This document shows, piece after piece, positions 1-8,352 of a DNA stretch of 46,553 bases. The notes below the pieces were generated by a model that was not told where the DNA came from, made no database searches, and worked only from the letters and a program-made list of their open reading frames with translations. How positions within the stretch are numbered: the first letter of the stretch is position 1; the number at the start of each line of letters is the position of its first letter. Both the position numbers and the translations under genes were made by a program. The stretch covers positions 1 to 46,553 of the forward strand of contig JAIESX010000029.1 in NCBI GenBank assembly GCA_019745555.1, in the 5' to 3' direction. Source of the stretch: Burkholderiaceae bacterium (GTDB taxonomy: Bacteria; Pseudomonadota; Gammaproteobacteria; Burkholderiales; Burkholderiaceae_C).

Positions 1-76
<76 letters not shown>

Positions 77-77
<1 letters not shown>

Positions 78-123
78 TCAGGCTACCGGGGCGACCGTCA
101 GGTCGCCCCGGTCCGATCCTGAT
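77..123 (+). promoter_or_regulatory. Strong intercistronic hairpin between tuf and rpsJ
   Basis: A perfect 12-bp stem (85-96 with 101-112, loop GTCA) lies between tuf and rpsJ. Outside it ATCAGG (77-82) can pair with CCTGAT (118-123), extending the structure across an internal loop. No T-run follows, so it does not look like an ordinary Rho-independent terminator. It ends just before the rpsJ ribosome-binding site (GAAAGGAAG). It may act in mRNA processing, stability or attenuation, but only the pairing itself is seen. Confidence 0.6.
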
Positions 124-137
124 TGAAAGGAAGAATC

Positions 138-452
138 ATGGCTACCAAGCAAAAGATCCGCATCCGCCTCAAGGCCTTCGACTACAAACTGATTGACCAG
201 TCGGCCGCCGAGATCGTGGACACCGCCAAGCGCACCGGCGCCATCGTCAAGGGCCCCGTGCCCCTGCCGACGCGCATGAAGCGTTTCGACATCCTGCGCT
301 CGCCGCACGTCAACAAGACGAGCCGCGACCAGTTCGAGATCCGCACCCACCAGCGCCTGATGGACATCGTCGACCCGACCGACAAGACGGTCGACGCCCT
401 GATGAAGCTGGACCTGCCGGCTGGCGTGGACGTGGAAATCAAGCTGCAGTGA
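138..452 (+). CDS. rpsJ: 30S ribosomal protein S10
   Basis: This 104-residue protein ([20 protein letters not shown] start) has the usual S10 length. S10 sits in the 30S head and also acts in transcription antitermination with NusB. The ATG is chosen over an upstream in-frame TTG at 123 because GAAAGGAAG lies at proper spacing before it and because S10 proteins begin here. It is the first gene of the S10 operon, preceded by a hairpin and followed by an unusually long 193-base gap before rplC. Confidence 0.97.
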   Translation: MATKQKIRIRLKAFDYKLIDQSAAEIVDTAKRTGAIVKGPVPLPTRMKRFDILRSPHVNKTSRDQFEIRTHQRLMDIVDPTDKTVDALMKLDLPAGVDVEIKLQ

Positions 453-507
453 TGCGGCGCCAGGCCTGGCCGCCACCCGGTGGGCAGTCCTGAAATCGAC
501 GGAAATG

Positions 508-543
508 GCCGGATTTGCCTCTCAGGGCAAATCCGGCTATACT
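508..543 (+). promoter_or_regulatory. Putative sigma70 promoter embedded in a perfect inverted repeat, rpsJ-rplC gap
   Basis: Positions 515-520 (TTGCCT) and 538-543 (TATACT) are separated by exactly 17 bases, a good sigma70-type promoter with a start expected near 550. The -35 and spacer fall inside a perfect 12-bp inverted repeat (508-519 with 526-537, loop TCTCAG). The repeat could be an operator for a dimeric regulator or an RNA hairpin in read-through transcripts from rpsJ. Promoter activity is inferred from the sequence alone. Confidence 0.55.
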
Positions 544-549
544 TTCGGG

Positions 550-573
550 CTCCGCCGGATTTCGGCGGGGTTT
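550..573 (+). promoter_or_regulatory. Second hairpin in the rplC leader
   Basis: An 8-bp stem (550-557 with 563-570, loop GATTT) is followed by TTTC only, so it is a weak terminator at best. If transcription starts near 550 the stem would sit at the very 5' end of the mRNA, where such structures often stabilise transcripts. In read-through RNA it would form a tandem with the upstream hairpin. It could be part of an attenuator controlling rplC and downstream genes. Confidence 0.4.
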
Positions 574-645
574 CATCAACCCTCTTTCACATTCCAAACG
601 CGCCTGACCAATTGAAGTCGGGGCGGTGAAAGCAAAGGAGTAAAA

Positions 646-1326
646 ATGAGTCTGAGCAATCGATTGGGGTTGCTGGGGCGCAAGGTGGGCATGATGCGTC
701 TGTTCACCGATGACGGCGATGCAGTGCCCGTCACGGTGGTGGATGTGTCCAACAACCGAGTGACCCAGGTCAAGACCCAGGATACCGACGGCTATGTCGC
801 CCTCCAGGTGACGTTCGGCGCGCGCAAGGCTTCGCGCGTGACCAAGCCGGTTGCCGGCCACCTCGCCAAGGCGGGTGTGGAAGCCGGTGAAATCATCCAG
901 GAATTCCGTGTCGCTGCCGACACCGCAGCCAAGTACCAGGCCGGTGCCACGCTGCCTGTGGCCGAGCTGTTCGCCGTGGGTCAGAAGGTCGACGTGCAGG
1001 GCACCTCGATCGGCAAGGGCTTTGCCGGCACGATCAAGCGTCACAACTTCAGCTCGCAGCGTGCCTCGCACGGTAACAGCCGTTCGCACAATGTGCCGGG
1101 CTCCATCTCCATGGCGCAGGATCCGGGCCGTGTGTTCCCGGGCAAGAAAATGACCGGCCACATGGGCGACGAGACCGTGACGACCCAGAACCTGGACGTG
1201 ATCCGTATCGACGAAGCCCGTCAGCTGCTGCTGATCAAGGGCGCCATTCCCGGCTCCGCCGGCGGTTTCGTGACCGTCCGTCCCGCCGTGAAGGTCAAAG
1301 CCAAGAACGCGAAAGGAGCGAACTGA
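646..1326 (+). CDS. rplC: 50S ribosomal protein L3
   Basis: This 226-residue protein opens [20 protein letters not shown], typical of betaproteobacterial L3 with a short N-terminal extension before the GRKVGM motif. L3 is an early assembly protein near the peptidyl-transferase centre. The long basic loop around [19 protein letters not shown] and the [16 protein letters not shown] stretch are L3 hallmarks; the Gln targeted by PrmB methylation in E. coli lies in this region. AAAGGAG precedes the ATG. The stop overlaps the rplD start (TGATG), implying translational coupling. Confidence 0.97.
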   Translation: MSLSNRLGLLGRKVGMMRLFTDDGDAVPVTVVDVSNNRVTQVKTQDTDGYVALQVTFGARKASRVTKPVAGHLAKAGVEAGEIIQEFRVAADTAAKYQAGATLPVAELFAVGQKVDVQGTSIGKGFAGTIKRHNFSSQRASHGNSRSHNVPGSISMAQDPGRVFPGKKMTGHMGDETVTTQNLDVIRIDEARQLLLIKGAIPGSAGGFVTVRPAVKVKAKNAKGAN

Positions 1327-1946
1327 TGCAGCTCGAACTCCTGAACGACCAGGGCCAGGCCGCTTCCAAGCTGGAAGCCCCTGACACCGTGTTCGGTCGT
1401 GAATACAACGAAGCGCTGGTGCACCAGATCGTGGTGGCCTTCCAGGCCAACGCACGCCAGGGCACCCGTGCCCAGAAGGACCGCGAACAGGTCAAGCACT
1501 CGACCAAGAAGCCGTTCAAGCAGAAGGGTACCGGCCGCGCCCGTGCCGGTATGACGTCCTCGCCGCTGTGGCGCGGGGGTGGTCGCATCTTCCCGAACAG
1601 CCCGGACGAGAACTTCACCCAGAAGATCAACAAGAAGATGTACCGCGCCGGCATGGCGTCCATCTTCTCCCAGCTGGCCCGCGAAGGCCGCCTGGCCGTG
1701 GTCGAGTCGCTCAAGGTCGACTCGCCCAAGACCAAGCAGCTGGCCGCCAAGTTCAAGGCCATGAACCTCGACTCCGTGCTGGTGATCGCCGACCAGGTCG
1801 ACGAGAACCTGTACCTGGCTTCGCGCAACCTGGCCAACGTGCTGGTTGTCGAGCCGCGCTACGCCGACCCGCTGTCGCTGGTGCACTACCGCAAGGTGCT
1901 GGTGACCAAGGCTGCTGTGGACCAACTCAAGGAGATGTTCGCATGA
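1326..1946 (+). CDS. rplD: 50S ribosomal protein L4
   Basis: The 206-residue product matches L4 in length and sequence, including the [14 protein letters not shown] loop that reaches into the exit tunnel. In E. coli L4 also represses its own S10 operon through the leader ahead of rpsJ. Whether that holds here is unknown, but the unusual rpsJ-rplC leader makes it a fair question. The start overlaps the rplC stop by one base and the stop overlaps the rplW ATG, so the three genes are probably translationally coupled. Confidence 0.97.
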   Translation: MQLELLNDQGQAASKLEAPDTVFGREYNEALVHQIVVAFQANARQGTRAQKDREQVKHSTKKPFKQKGTGRARAGMTSSPLWRGGGRIFPNSPDENFTQKINKKMYRAGMASIFSQLAREGRLAVVESLKVDSPKTKQLAAKFKAMNLDSVLVIADQVDENLYLASRNLANVLVVEPRYADPLSLVHYRKVLVTKAAVDQLKEMFA

Positions 1947-2260
1947 GCACCGCCGCCAAGTTTGAAGAAGGTCGTCTGATGCAGGTGCTCGTGGCCCCCA
2001 TCGTGTCCGAAAAGGCCACCATGGTTGCCGAGAAGAGCAATGCAGTGACGTTCAAGGTGCTGCAGAACGCGACCAAGCCTGAAATCAAGGCCGCCGTTGA
2101 GCTGATGTTCAAGGTCGAGGTCAAGGGCGTCTCTGTGGTCAATACCAAGGGCAAGACCAAGCGCTATGGCAAGTCCGTCGGTCGCCGCGACAACGTTCGC
2201 AAGGCCTACGTGACCCTCAAGCCGGGTCAAGAGCTGAACCTGTCCGGGGAGGCTGCGTAA
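1943..2260 (+). CDS. rplW: 50S ribosomal protein L23
   Basis: This 105-residue protein has the L23 core ([19 protein letters not shown]) after a 14-residue N-terminal stretch. L23 lies at the tunnel exit and is a docking site for trigger factor and SRP. The ATG is chosen because it overlaps the rplD stop (ATGA) with AAGGAG upstream; an internal Met at residue 13 is the alternative. The gene can also be read as the end of a longer out-of-frame ORF inside rplD, which is an artefact. Confidence 0.95.
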   Translation: MSTAAKFEEGRLMQVLVAPIVSEKATMVAEKSNAVTFKVLQNATKPEIKAAVELMFKVEVKGVSVVNTKGKTKRYGKSVGRRDNVRKAYVTLKPGQELNLSGEAA

Positions 2261-2262
2261 TC

Positions 2263-3087
2263 ATGGCTGTTATCAAGATGAAACCGACTTCCCCCGGCCA
2301 GCGCGCCGTGGTGAAGATCTCGCGTGACCACCTGTACAAGGGTGAGGCTTTTGCACCGCTGCTGGAGCCCCAGTTCCAGAAGTCCGGTCGCAACAACAAC
2401 GGCCACATCACCACCCGTCACAAGGGGGGTGGCCACAAGCACCACTACCGCGTGGTCGACTTCAAGCGCAACAAGGACGGCATCCCCGCCAAGGTTGAGC
2501 GCATCGAATACGACCCGAACCGCTCGGCCCACATCGCGCTGGTGTGCTATGCCGACGGCGAGCGTCGCTACATCATCGCGCCGCGTGGCCTGGAAGTGGG
2601 CGCCACCATCGTGAACGGTGCCGAGGCGCCGATCCGTGTGGGCAACACGCTGCCGATCCGCAACATCCCGGTGGGTTCCATCATCCACTGCATCGAGTTG
2701 CAGGCCGGCAAGGGTGCCCAGGTGGTGCGTTCCGCCGGTGCGTCTGCCACGCTGCTGGCCCGCGAAGGCACGTACGCCCAGGTGCGCATGCGCTCGGGCG
2801 AAGTGCGCAAGATCCATATCGAGTGCCGCGCCACCATCGGCCAGGTCGCCAACGAAGAACACAGCCTGCGCCAGCTCGGCAAGGCCGGTGTGAAACGCTG
2901 GATGGGCATTCGCCCGACCGTCCGTGGTGTGGTCATGAACCCGATCGACCACCCGCACGGTGGCGGCGAGGGCAAGACCGGCGAAGGCCGTCATCCGGTC
3001 GATCCGTGGGGCAATCTGACCAAGGGTTACCGTACCCGCAACAACAAGCGCACGCAGGTCATGATCGTGTCGCGTCGCAAGAAGTAA
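2263..3087 (+). CDS. rplB: 50S ribosomal protein L2
   Basis: This 274-residue protein is a normal full-length L2. The conserved [20 protein letters not shown] block near the C-terminus includes a histidine at about residue 230, equivalent to His229 in E. coli and important for peptidyl transferase. L2 binds 23S rRNA domain IV and bridges the subunits. The ATG follows the rplW stop by only two bases, and 12 bases separate the stop from rpsS. Confidence 0.97.
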   Translation: MAVIKMKPTSPGQRAVVKISRDHLYKGEAFAPLLEPQFQKSGRNNNGHITTRHKGGGHKHHYRVVDFKRNKDGIPAKVERIEYDPNRSAHIALVCYADGERRYIIAPRGLEVGATIVNGAEAPIRVGNTLPIRNIPVGSIIHCIELQAGKGAQVVRSAGASATLLAREGTYAQVRMRSGEVRKIHIECRATIGQVANEEHSLRQLGKAGVKRWMGIRPTVRGVVMNPIDHPHGGGEGKTGEGRHPVDPWGNLTKGYRTRNNKRTQVMIVSRRKK

Positions 3088-3099
3088 GGGGCTAGGAAA

Positions 3100-3378
3100 A
3101 TGACACGCTCTCTTAAGAAGGGTCCGTTCGTGGACCATCACCTGGTGGCCAAGGTTGACAAGGCCGTTGCCACCAAGGACAAGAAGCCGATCAAGACCTG
3201 GTCGCGTCGCTCCATGATCCTGCCCGAGTTCATCGGTCTGACGATCGCCGTGCACAACGGCAAGCAACACGTGCCGGTCTACATCACCGATCAAATGGTG
3301 GGCCACAAGCTGGGTGAGTTCGCACTGACGCGCACCTTCAAGGGCCACCCTGCGGACAAAAAAGTCCAGAAGAAGTAA
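3100..3378 (+). CDS. rpsS: 30S ribosomal protein S19
   Basis: The 92-residue product opens [15 protein letters not shown], the family signature, and carries the [19 protein letters not shown] region. S19 forms a complex with S13 in the 30S head near the A and P sites. TAGGAAA lies just before the ATG. It has the normal length and normal position between rplB and rplV. Confidence 0.97.
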   Translation: MTRSLKKGPFVDHHLVAKVDKAVATKDKKPIKTWSRRSMILPEFIGLTIAVHNGKQHVPVYITDQMVGHKLGEFALTRTFKGHPADKKVQKK

Positions 3379-3387
3379 GGAGTAGAC

Positions 3388-3717
3388 ATGGAAACCCGTG
3401 CAACCCTCCGTGGCGTCCGCCTGTCGGTGGACAAGGGCCGTCTGGTTGCGGACCTGATCCGCGGCAAGAAGGTCGACCAGGCCCTGAACATCCTGCAGTT
3501 CACGCAGAAAAAAGCTGCCGTGATCATCAAGAAGGTTCTGGAGTCTGCCATTGCCAACGCTGAGCACAACGACGGCGCCGACATCGACGAACTGAAGGTC
3601 AAGACCATCTACGTCGAGCAGGGCACCACGCTCAAGCGCTTCACCGCGCGTGCCAAGGGCCGTGGCAACCGTATCAGCAAGCCCACGTGCCATGTGTACG
3701 TGACGGTCGGCAACTAA
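3388..3717 (+). CDS. rplV: 50S ribosomal protein L22
   Basis: This 109-residue protein matches L22, with the C-terminal hairpin region ([20 protein letters not shown]) that lines the exit tunnel and is altered in some macrolide-resistant mutants. Its sequence here looks wild type. AAGGAG precedes the ATG. It follows rpsS by nine bases and precedes rpsC by 15, all in one transcription unit. Confidence 0.97.
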   Translation: METRATLRGVRLSVDKGRLVADLIRGKKVDQALNILQFTQKKAAVIIKKVLESAIANAEHNDGADIDELKVKTIYVEQGTTLKRFTARAKGRGNRISKPTCHVYVTVGN

Positions 3718-3732
3718 AGAGGTCAGAAGGAT

Positions 3733-4623
3733 ATGGGACAAAAAATCAACCCGACCGGCTTCCGCCTCGCCGTCAGCCGTAACTGGGCTTCGCGTTGGTA
3801 CGCGAGCAACCGTGACTTCGCCGGCATGCTGGCCGAAGACATCAAGGTGCGTGAGTACCTGAAGACCAAGCTCAAGAACGCGTCCGTTTCGCGCGTGCTG
3901 ATTGAGCGCCCTGCCAAGAATGCCCGTATCACGATCTTCTCGGCACGTCCGGGCGTCGTGATCGGCAAGAAGGGCGAGGACATCGAAAACCTGAAGCGTG
4001 ACCTGGGCAAGCAGCTGGGCGTGCCGGTGGCCGTGAACATCGAGGAAGTGCGCAAGCCCGAAATCGATGCCAAGCTGATCGCCGACAGCATCACCCAGCA
4101 GCTCGAGAAGCGCATCATGTTCCGTCGTGCCATGAAGCGTGCCATGCAGAACGCCATGCGTCTGGGTGCCCTGGGCATCAAGATCATGTCGGCTGGCCGT
4201 CTGAACGGCATCGAAATCGCCCGTACCGAGTGGTACCGCGAAGGCCGTGTGCCGCTGCACACCCTGCGCGCCGACATCGACTACGGCACCTCGGAAGCCA
4301 AGACCACCTACGGCGTCATCGGCGTCAAGGTCTGGGTGTACAAGGGTGACAACCTTGGCCGCAACGAGCAGCCCGCCGCTGCCGAGCCGCGTGCCGAAGA
4401 AGAGCGTCGTCCGCGTGGCCCGCGCCGCGATGGCCGTCCTGCCGGTGACCGTCCCGCGGCTCCCCGCGGTGCCCGTCGCCCGGCCGGCACCAACGCCGCG
4501 CCTGCCGACGGTAGCGACAAACCCGCCGAGGCCGCTGGTGCCGAGGCCCCGAAAACCGCCGTTAAGCGCGTCCGCAAAGTCGCCGCGCCAGCTGCAGCAG
4601 CTGACGGCGCCAAAGGAGAATAA
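3733..4623 (+). CDS. rpsC: 30S ribosomal protein S3 with long Ala/Pro/Arg-rich C-terminal tail
   Basis: Residues 1 to about 210 are a standard S3: N-terminal domain, KH domain with the [10 protein letters not shown] motif, and the C-terminal domain ending near [12 protein letters not shown]3 lies at the mRNA entrance and helps the ribosome's helicase activity. A low-complexity tail of about 85 residues follows, rich in Ala, Pro, Arg and Glu ([20 protein letters not shown] and similar). E. coli S3 has 233 residues, so this protein is about 60 longer. Extended S3 tails occur in Burkholderiales; no function is known to me. Confidence 0.95.
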   Translation: MGQKINPTGFRLAVSRNWASRWYASNRDFAGMLAEDIKVREYLKTKLKNASVSRVLIERPAKNARITIFSARPGVVIGKKGEDIENLKRDLGKQLGVPVAVNIEEVRKPEIDAKLIADSITQQLEKRIMFRRAMKRAMQNAMRLGALGIKIMSAGRLNGIEIARTEWYREGRVPLHTLRADIDYGTSEAKTTYGVIGVKVWVYKGDNLGRNEQPAAAEPRAEEERRPRGPRRDGRPAGDRPAAPRGARRPAGTNAAPADGSDKPAEAAGAEAPKTAVKRVRKVAAPAAAADGAKGE

Positions 4624-4625
4624 AC

Positions 4626-5042
4626 ATGCTGCAACCCGCTCGCAGAAAATACCGCAAGGAGCAGAAGGGCCGTAACACCGGTATCGCCACCCGTGGCAGT
4701 ACCGTGGCTTTCGGCGACTTCGGCCTGAAATGTACCGATCGCGGCCGCCTGACGGCGCGCCAGATCGAGGCGGCACGTCGTGCCATCTCCCGTCACGTCA
4801 AGCGTGGCGGCCGCATCTGGATCCGCGTGTTCCCCGACAAGCCGATCTCCCAGAAGCCTGCTGAAGTGCGTATGGGTAACGGCAAGGGCAACCCCGAGTA
4901 CTACGTGGCTGAGATCCAGCCCGGCAAGATCGTGTTCGAGATCGTCGGCGTGCCCGAAGAGCTGGCCCGCGAAGCGTTCAAGCTGGCTGCTGCCAAGCTG
5001 CCGCTGCGCACCACCTTTGTCAGCCGCATGATCGGCCAGTAA
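4626..5042 (+). CDS. rplP: 50S ribosomal protein L16
   Basis: This 138-residue protein opens [20 protein letters not shown] and continues with [20 protein letters not shown], both L16 hallmarks. L16 sits at the base of the central protuberance and helps place A-site tRNA. Length is normal. AAAGGAG at the end of rpsC serves as its ribosome-binding site, so the two genes are tightly linked. Confidence 0.97.
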   Translation: MLQPARRKYRKEQKGRNTGIATRGSTVAFGDFGLKCTDRGRLTARQIEAARRAISRHVKRGGRIWIRVFPDKPISQKPAEVRMGNGKGNPEYYVAEIQPGKIVFEIVGVPEELAREAFKLAAAKLPLRTTFVSRMIGQ

Positions 5043-5059
5043 TTCAGGAGAACGAAGAA

Positions 5060-5254
5060 ATGAAAGCTGCTGAACTGCGCCAGAAAGACGTTGCCGGCGT
5101 GCAAGCCGAGGTCAAGGAGCTGCAAAAGGCTCACTTCGGCCTGCGCATGCAGAAAGCCACGCAACAGCTGAACAACACCTCGTCGCTGCGCTCGACCCGT
5201 CGGGCCATCGCGCGTGCGAAGACCGTTCTTGCTGAAAAGCAAGCCGCCAAATAA
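5060..5254 (+). CDS. rpmC: 50S ribosomal protein L29
   Basis: The 64-residue mostly helical product starts [20 protein letters not shown] and contains [20 protein letters not shown], as in L29. It lies beside L23 at the tunnel exit. CAGGAG is 12 bases before the ATG. Nine bases separate its stop from rpsQ. Confidence 0.95.
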   Translation: MKAAELRQKDVAGVQAEVKELQKAHFGLRMQKATQQLNNTSSLRSTRRAIARAKTVLAEKQAAK

Positions 5255-5263
5255 GGAGCCGAC

Positions 5264-5533
5264 ATGACGGAAGCTAAGAAATCCCTCAAGCGCACCTTGA
5301 TTGGCCAGGTGGTCAGCGACAAGCGTGCCAAGACCGTGACCGTGCTGGTCGAGCGTCGCGTCAAGCACCCGATCTACGACAAGATCGTGATCAAGTCGAG
5401 CAAGTACCACGCCCATGACGAAAAGGGTGAGTTCAAGCTTGGCGACAAGATCGAGATCACCGAAAGCCGCCCGATCTCCAAGACCAAGAACTGGGTTGCC
5501 ACCCGTCTGGTCGAGAAGGCTGCTGCGGTCTAA
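5264..5533 (+). CDS. rpsQ: 30S ribosomal protein S17
   Basis: This 89-residue OB-fold protein has the S17 pattern [20 protein letters not shown] and the RPISKTKNW region. It is an early 16S rRNA-binding assembly protein. It is the last gene of the S10 operon, as in E. coli, and is followed by a terminator rather than by rplN and the spc operon. Confidence 0.97.
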   Translation: MTEAKKSLKRTLIGQVVSDKRAKTVTVLVERRVKHPIYDKIVIKSSKYHAHDEKGEFKLGDKIEITESRPISKTKNWVATRLVEKAAAV

Positions 5534-5564
5534 GCATTTGGCAGCCCAGGCTGCAACGATGCAC

Positions 5565-5597
5565 AAAACGGCTCACAATGCGTGAGCCGTTTTTTTT
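5565..5597 (+). terminator. Rho-independent terminator of the S10 operon
   Basis: AAAACGGCTCAC (5565-5576) pairs with GTGAGCCGTTTT (5582-5593) around a five-base loop, and the T-run continues to 5597. A smaller stem, GCAGCC with GGCTGC (5541-5554), precedes it. The hairpin ends 32 bases before the peroxiredoxin start. Confidence 0.9.
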
Positions 5598-5629
5598 GGC
5601 TCATTTTTCACCCTATTGAGGAGCACACC

Positions 5630-6136
5630 ATGATCAAAGTCGGAGACACCCTGCCCAGCGCCACCCTGATGGAGTATTCGGAAGTCGAGGGCAATGGCTG
5701 CAGCATCGGCCCCAATCCGGTGGACGTGAGCAAGAGCGTGGCGGGCAAGACCATCGCGATCTTCGGCCTGCCCGGCGCCTACACGCCGACCTGCTCGGCC
5801 AAGCATGTGCCGGGCTATGTGGAGAAGTTCAACGAATTCAAGGCCGCCGGTGTCGACGAGATCTGGTGTGTGAGCGTCAACGATGCCTTCGTCATGGGCG
5901 CCTGGGCGCGGGATCAGAAGACCGCTGGCAAGGTGCGCATGCTGGCCGACGGCAGCGCCGATTTCGCCAAGGCCACGGGCCTGACGCTGGACCTGACCGC
6001 ACGCGGCATGGGTCTGCGCAGCAACCGCTACTCAATGCTGGTCAAGGACGGCAAGGTGCAGAGTCTCAACATCGAGGCCCCGGGCAAGTTCGAGGTCAGC
6101 GATGCGGGCACCCTGCTGGGCCAGGCCAAGGCCTGA
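5630..6136 (+). CDS. Peroxiredoxin of the Prx5 type (redoxin domain)
   Basis: This cytoplasmic 168-residue protein reduces H2O2 and alkyl hydroperoxides. The motif PGAYTPTCSAKHVPGYVEKF holds the peroxidatic cysteine at about residue 55, with the conserved Pro and Thr of the family. Two other cysteines (about 24 and 80) exist, so a resolving partner cannot be assigned. The ATG at 5630 follows GAGGAG at good spacing; an in-frame upstream TTG lies in the terminator and is rejected. It is a single gene between the S10 terminator and its own terminator. Confidence 0.93.
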   Translation: MIKVGDTLPSATLMEYSEVEGNGCSIGPNPVDVSKSVAGKTIAIFGLPGAYTPTCSAKHVPGYVEKFNEFKAAGVDEIWCVSVNDAFVMGAWARDQKTAGKVRMLADGSADFAKATGLTLDLTARGMGLRSNRYSMLVKDGKVQSLNIEAPGKFEVSDAGTLLGQAKA

Positions 6137-6158
6137 GCCGTTCGCGCCGTTCCGCAAG

Positions 6159-6188
6159 AGGCCACCGCCGTAAGGCGGTGGCCTTTTT
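6159..6188 (+). terminator. Rho-independent terminator after the peroxiredoxin
   Basis: GGCCACCGCC (6160-6169) pairs with GGCGGTGGCC (6174-6183) around GTAA, followed by five Ts. An outer A-T pair extends the stem to 11 bp. It ends just before the stop codon of the convergent acetyltransferase gene. Confidence 0.9.
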
Positions 6189-6195
6189 CATGGGC

Positions 6196-6705
6196 CTAGA
6201 GACGGGTGTCTGCCAGCGTGGCCATGAGGTAGTGTGCGCCAGCTATGGGGTTGTGATAGTAGGGCGGAACCTCTTCGAAACCCAGGTCCTCATAGAGGGT
6301 GCGTGCGGCTTCCATGTCGTCCAGGGTGTCGAGCAGCACATGGTCGTAGCCGCTGACCCGGGCCGCATCGAGGATGGCCTCGGCCAGCTGCCGACCCAGA
6401 CCCAGGCCGCGGTAGGCAGGGCGCACATACAGGCGCTTCATCTCGCTGGCGTTCGGGTAGTCGGCCGTGTCCAGGGGGCGCAGGGCGCAGCAGCCGGCCA
6501 CCGCGCCATCCACGCGGGCCAGCAGCAGGGCGCCACGCGGCATGGCATAGTCGCCGGGCAGGGAGGCCAGTTCCTCCTCGAAACCCTGGAAACAGAGGTC
6601 GATGCCCAGGCTGTCCGCGTATTCGCGGAAAATCTCGCGCACCGCGTCGAAATCAGCCGGCAGCTGAGGGGTCAGAAGCTCGACAGTAGGACGTGACACA
6701 GTCAT
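6196..6705 (-). CDS. GNAT-family N-acetyltransferase
   Basis: This 169-residue protein has a GNAT fold: the acetyl-CoA pyrophosphate-binding motif RGLGLG lies at about residues 99-104, after the MKRLYVRPAY strand, and LYEDLGFEEVPPYYHNP is a typical C-terminal GNAT segment. The acceptor substrate is unknown. The gene is a single cistron, convergent with the peroxiredoxin and divergent from the M48 protease, with only a few tens of bases between the starts. Confidence 0.88.
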   Translation of the reverse strand: MTVSRPTVELLTPQLPADFDAVREIFREYADSLGIDLCFQGFEEELASLPGDYAMPRGALLLARVDGAVAGCCALRPLDTADYPNASEMKRLYVRPAYRGLGLGRQLAEAILDAARVSGYDHVLLDTLDDMEAARTLYEDLGFEEVPPYYHNPIAGAHYLMATLADTRL

Positions 6706-6740
6706 CGTGGGAAACAGGTATGAAGGGCAAGTTTAGCGTC

Positions 6741-7550
6741 ATGAAAAGGCAGCATTTCCTGGTGGGATTCCTTGGCGTCGGCCTGCTGGCCGGCTGCCAG
6801 TCGGTGCAGACCACCGGGGCGGGGCAGGTGGGCGTCACGCGCAACCAGTACATGGGCGTGAGCGCGGCCCAGGTGGATGCGGCCTCGGCCCAGTCCTATC
6901 GCAAGATGCTCCAAGAGGCCGAGGCCAAGAAGCAGCTCAACCGCGATCCAGCCATGGTGGCGCGGGTGCAGGGCATCGCCAAGAAGCTGATTGCGCAGAC
7001 CGTGCACTTCCGGGCCGACGCGCTGAACTGGCAATGGGAGACCAACGTCTTCCAGAGCAACGAGGTCAATGCCTTCTGCATGGCTGGGGGCAAGATCGGC
7101 ATCTACAGCGGCCTGATCGAGAAGCTCAAGATCACCGACGACGAGCTCGCGGCGGTCATGGGGCACGAGATCGCGCACGCGCTGCGCGAGCATGTTCGTG
7201 AACAGGTGTCGCGGCAGCAGGCCGCCCAGATCCCTGGGCTGCTGGTCGCGATCGCGACGGGCAACCGGGCGCTCGCCGACCTGAGCGACACCCTGACGCA
7301 GGTCAGCTTCTCCCTGCCCCGCAGCCGCGAGGCCGAAAGCGAGGCCGATCTGATCGGTGTGGAGCTGGCCGCCCGTGCCGGTTACGACCCCCGTGCCGCC
7401 ATCACCTTGTGGCAGAAGATGAACGGCCTGGGTGGCGCTCGCCCGCCCGAGTTCCTCAGCACCCATCCCTCACCATCTTCGCGCCAGGAGGAGCTGGCGC
7501 GCATGAGCGAGTTGGTGATGCCGCTCTACGAGGAAAGTCGCCGTCGTTGA
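6741..7550 (+). CDS. M48-family metalloprotease lipoprotein
   Basis: The protein starts MKRQHFLVGFLGVGLLAGCQ, a lipoprotein signal with the acylated Cys at residue 19. The zinc motif HEIAH lies at residues 142-146 and the third-ligand motif EAESEADLIG further on, as in the periplasmic M48 proteases LoiP and BepA, which clear misassembled outer-membrane proteins. There is no TPR domain, so it is closer to LoiP/YcaL. An in-frame ATG at 6720 is an alternative start (seven extra residues). The length from 6741 is 269 residues. Confidence 0.9.
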   Translation: MKRQHFLVGFLGVGLLAGCQSVQTTGAGQVGVTRNQYMGVSAAQVDAASAQSYRKMLQEAEAKKQLNRDPAMVARVQGIAKKLIAQTVHFRADALNWQWETNVFQSNEVNAFCMAGGKIGIYSGLIEKLKITDDELAAVMGHEIAHALREHVREQVSRQQAAQIPGLLVAIATGNRALADLSDTLTQVSFSLPRSREAESEADLIGVELAARAGYDPRAAITLWQKMNGLGGARPPEFLSTHPSPSSRQEELARMSELVMPLYEESRRR

Positions 7551-7554
7551 AGGC

Positions 7555-8217
7555 TCAGGGGCCCGCGTAGCGCAGCAACGCGGCCACGGCAAGCGCACAG
7601 AGCAGGAGCAGCACGAGCGCCAGTAGACGGCTGCGGACGTCGTCGCGCGCAGCCTCGACCGTTTCGGGCAGCAGCTTGTCACCACTGACCATGGGAAGGA
7701 TCAGATTCTGTCCGCGGCCCCAGAGATACCAGAGGACGGCCGCAATGTGCAGTCCCACCAGTCCGATCAGCACCCATTGCCCGACAGCACGGTGATACCA
7801 GCTGGCCGCGCTGACCCACGCCCCGGGAACAAGATGGGTGAGCGGCCCCGCGGACGCGATCTCGTCGTCACTGACCAGGCCGGTGGCCACCTGTGCGAGC
7901 AGCAAGCCCAGCAGCGCAAACACCGACAGCGCCCCCGTCGGGCTGTGTCCGATGGCATGGGCCGGATCGCCCTGGCCGCGCAGATAGCGCCAGAGACTGG
8001 CCGGGGCATAGACAAAGCTGGCAAAGCGCGACCAGCGCCCGCCCAGCAGCCCCCAGAGCAGGCGGAAAAGCAGCAGGGTCAGCATGGCGTAGCCGAGCCG
8101 GAAGTGCCAGTCCATCAGGCCGAGCTTGGCGCTGACGACCAGGCCGATCACGCACAGGGCCAGCAGCCCGTGAAACAGGCGGGTCGGCAGATCCCAGATC
8201 CGGACGCGGTGTGGCAT
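7555..8217 (-). CDS. Cytochrome b561-like membrane protein (di-haem b type)
   Basis: This 220-residue protein starts MPHRVRIWDLPTRLFHGLLA and has four or five hydrophobic segments. Candidate haem-ligand histidines are seen in RLFHGLL, HFRLGY, WYHRAVGQW and GLHIAAVLWY, the pattern of the cytochrome b561/hydrogenase b-subunit group. It would pass electrons between quinol and periplasmic partners. CGAGGA precedes the ATG. It is divergent from cytochrome c', a pairing common in proteobacteria that suggests a shared electron path. It ends four bases from the M48 gene. Confidence 0.9.
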   Translation of the reverse strand: MPHRVRIWDLPTRLFHGLLALCVIGLVVSAKLGLMDWHFRLGYAMLTLLLFRLLWGLLGGRWSRFASFVYAPASLWRYLRGQGDPAHAIGHSPTGALSVFALLGLLLAQVATGLVSDDEIASAGPLTHLVPGAWVSAASWYHRAVGQWVLIGLVGLHIAAVLWYLWGRGQNLILPMVSGDKLLPETVEAARDDVRSRLLALVLLLLCALAVAALLRYAGP

Positions 8218-8298
8218 GGTGTCCTCGTGATCCGTGCAAGGAGGGGTGGAGATCGGTATTTTCCCTGAGAAGGCCCGCTCTGGCGAACTTTCGGTGTG

Positions 8299-8317
8299 GG
8301 GTCTGTCTCCCAGACCC
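8299..8317. promoter_or_regulatory. Inverted repeat in the cytochrome b561 / cytochrome c' divergent region
   Basis: GGGTCTG (8299-8305) and CAGACCC (8311-8317) form a perfect 7-bp inverted repeat with a five-base spacer, in the 135-base gap between the two divergent cytochrome genes. It could be an operator controlling both or a hairpin in the cytochrome c' leader. No clear -10/-35 pair could be assigned. Confidence 0.4.
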
Positions 8318-8352
8318 GGGAACCTTCCCGTCAACCAGCAAAGGACCGCCCG

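Noticed and set aside
508..537. Rho-independent terminator after rpsJ
   Set aside because: The stem is followed by TATACTTTC rather than a T-run, and stopping here would silence ten essential genes unless the internal promoter restarts them.
2227..4776. 849-residue open frame antisense to rplB-rpsC
   Set aside because: Long antisense frames are expected under strong GC3 bias; it has His/Leu/Val-rich low-complexity sequence, no ribosome-binding site, and covers seven firm ribosomal genes.
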